39,775 nucleotides of DNA from an archaeon (lineage in GTDB: Archaea; EX4484-52; GLR71), in contig WTCA01000009.1 of the NCBI GenBank assembly GCA_013138805.1, positions 1 to 39,775 of the forward strand, read 5' to 3'. The notes beneath the pieces are model-generated. The model was not told the DNA's origin. It saw only the letters and a list, made by a program, of their open reading frames with translations, and did not search any database. The first letter of the stretch is position 1; each line of letters starts with the position of its first letter. Below are positions 39,774-39,775 of this stretch, in pieces. Made by a program: the position numbers and the translations under genes.

Positions 39774-39775
39774 TT

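Noticed and set aside
1-39775. tRNA, rRNA, CRISPR array, insertion sequence or prophage genes
   Set aside because: A scan for TPsiC-like GGTTCRANTCC blocks, repeated spacers, transposase or integrase motifs and terminal repeats found none outside coding coincidences (e.g. GTTCGAATC inside the intein).

Overview
This window is from an archaeal chromosome. Archaeal (or archaeal/eukaryotic) information-processing genes occur along its whole length: FEN1, TATA-binding protein, an MCM helicase interrupted by an intein, an RPA-like OB-fold protein, aIF2-beta, NMD3, aIF1A, Rio1 kinase, a Dim2/Pno1-type KH protein, DNA topoisomerase VI A and B, a GAN/RecJ-like DHH phosphoesterase, a Trm-G10-type tRNA methyltransferase, an archaeal/eukaryotic-type methylthiotransferase and a diphthine-ammonia ligase. 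No bacterial-type informational genes, tRNAs, rRNAs, transposases or CRISPR arrays were seen. Many small proteins of no recognised family lie between the core genes, often in more AT-rich DNA. That mosaic would fit a poorly sampled lineage such as a DPANN-type archaeon, but the lineage is an inference I cannot test here.

Layout: 1-5.5 kb holds the start of a GlmS-like amidotransferase (cut by the window edge), a two-gene membrane operon with a SpoIIM-like protein, a divergent kinase-fold protein, Pcm, an unknown protein and FEN1. From 6.2-9.8 kb there is a pyruvate/2-oxoacid:ferredoxin oxidoreductase operon (gamma, delta, alpha, beta) led by a 28-residue Cys-rich protein and followed by a coiled-coil protein. 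From 9.8-21.8 kb there are a secreted zinc-PLC-like protein, tRNA modification genes, SAH/MTA deaminase, DUF99, Dph6, a CYTH protein and many hypotheticals. From 22.1-27.2 kb is a replication/transcription block: TBP, MCM plus intein, and the RPA-like protein. From 27.2-28.6 kb is a small envelope locus: a SHOCT membrane protein, a secreted protein and a membrane-anchored winged-helix regulator, with a striking operator array between the divergent genes. From 31-39.8 kb is a translation, ribosome-biogenesis and topoisomerase block (aIF2-beta, DUF424, NMD3, aIF1A, Rio1, KH, Top6B, Top6A) broken up by opposite-strand genes including the GAN/RecJ-like nuclease.

Two start modes are visible. Genes that head transcription units often have a TATA-like box about 25-35 nt before the start codon, suggesting leaderless or short-leader mRNAs. 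Genes inside operons usually carry GGTGAT/GGTG/GGAGG-type Shine-Dalgarno sequences. This regularity was used to choose starts. It also exposes the oddest item in the window: aIF1A has no in-frame AUG where one is needed, and instead a near-perfect Shine-Dalgarno sequence is followed by AUA. Other points of note are a DUF5752-like N-terminal extension on the POR beta subunit with a second well-formed internal start, a short upstream ORF in the TBP leader, and several unlisted small genes (1-177 partial, 6245-6331, 12772-12924, 18417-18572, 20522-20650).
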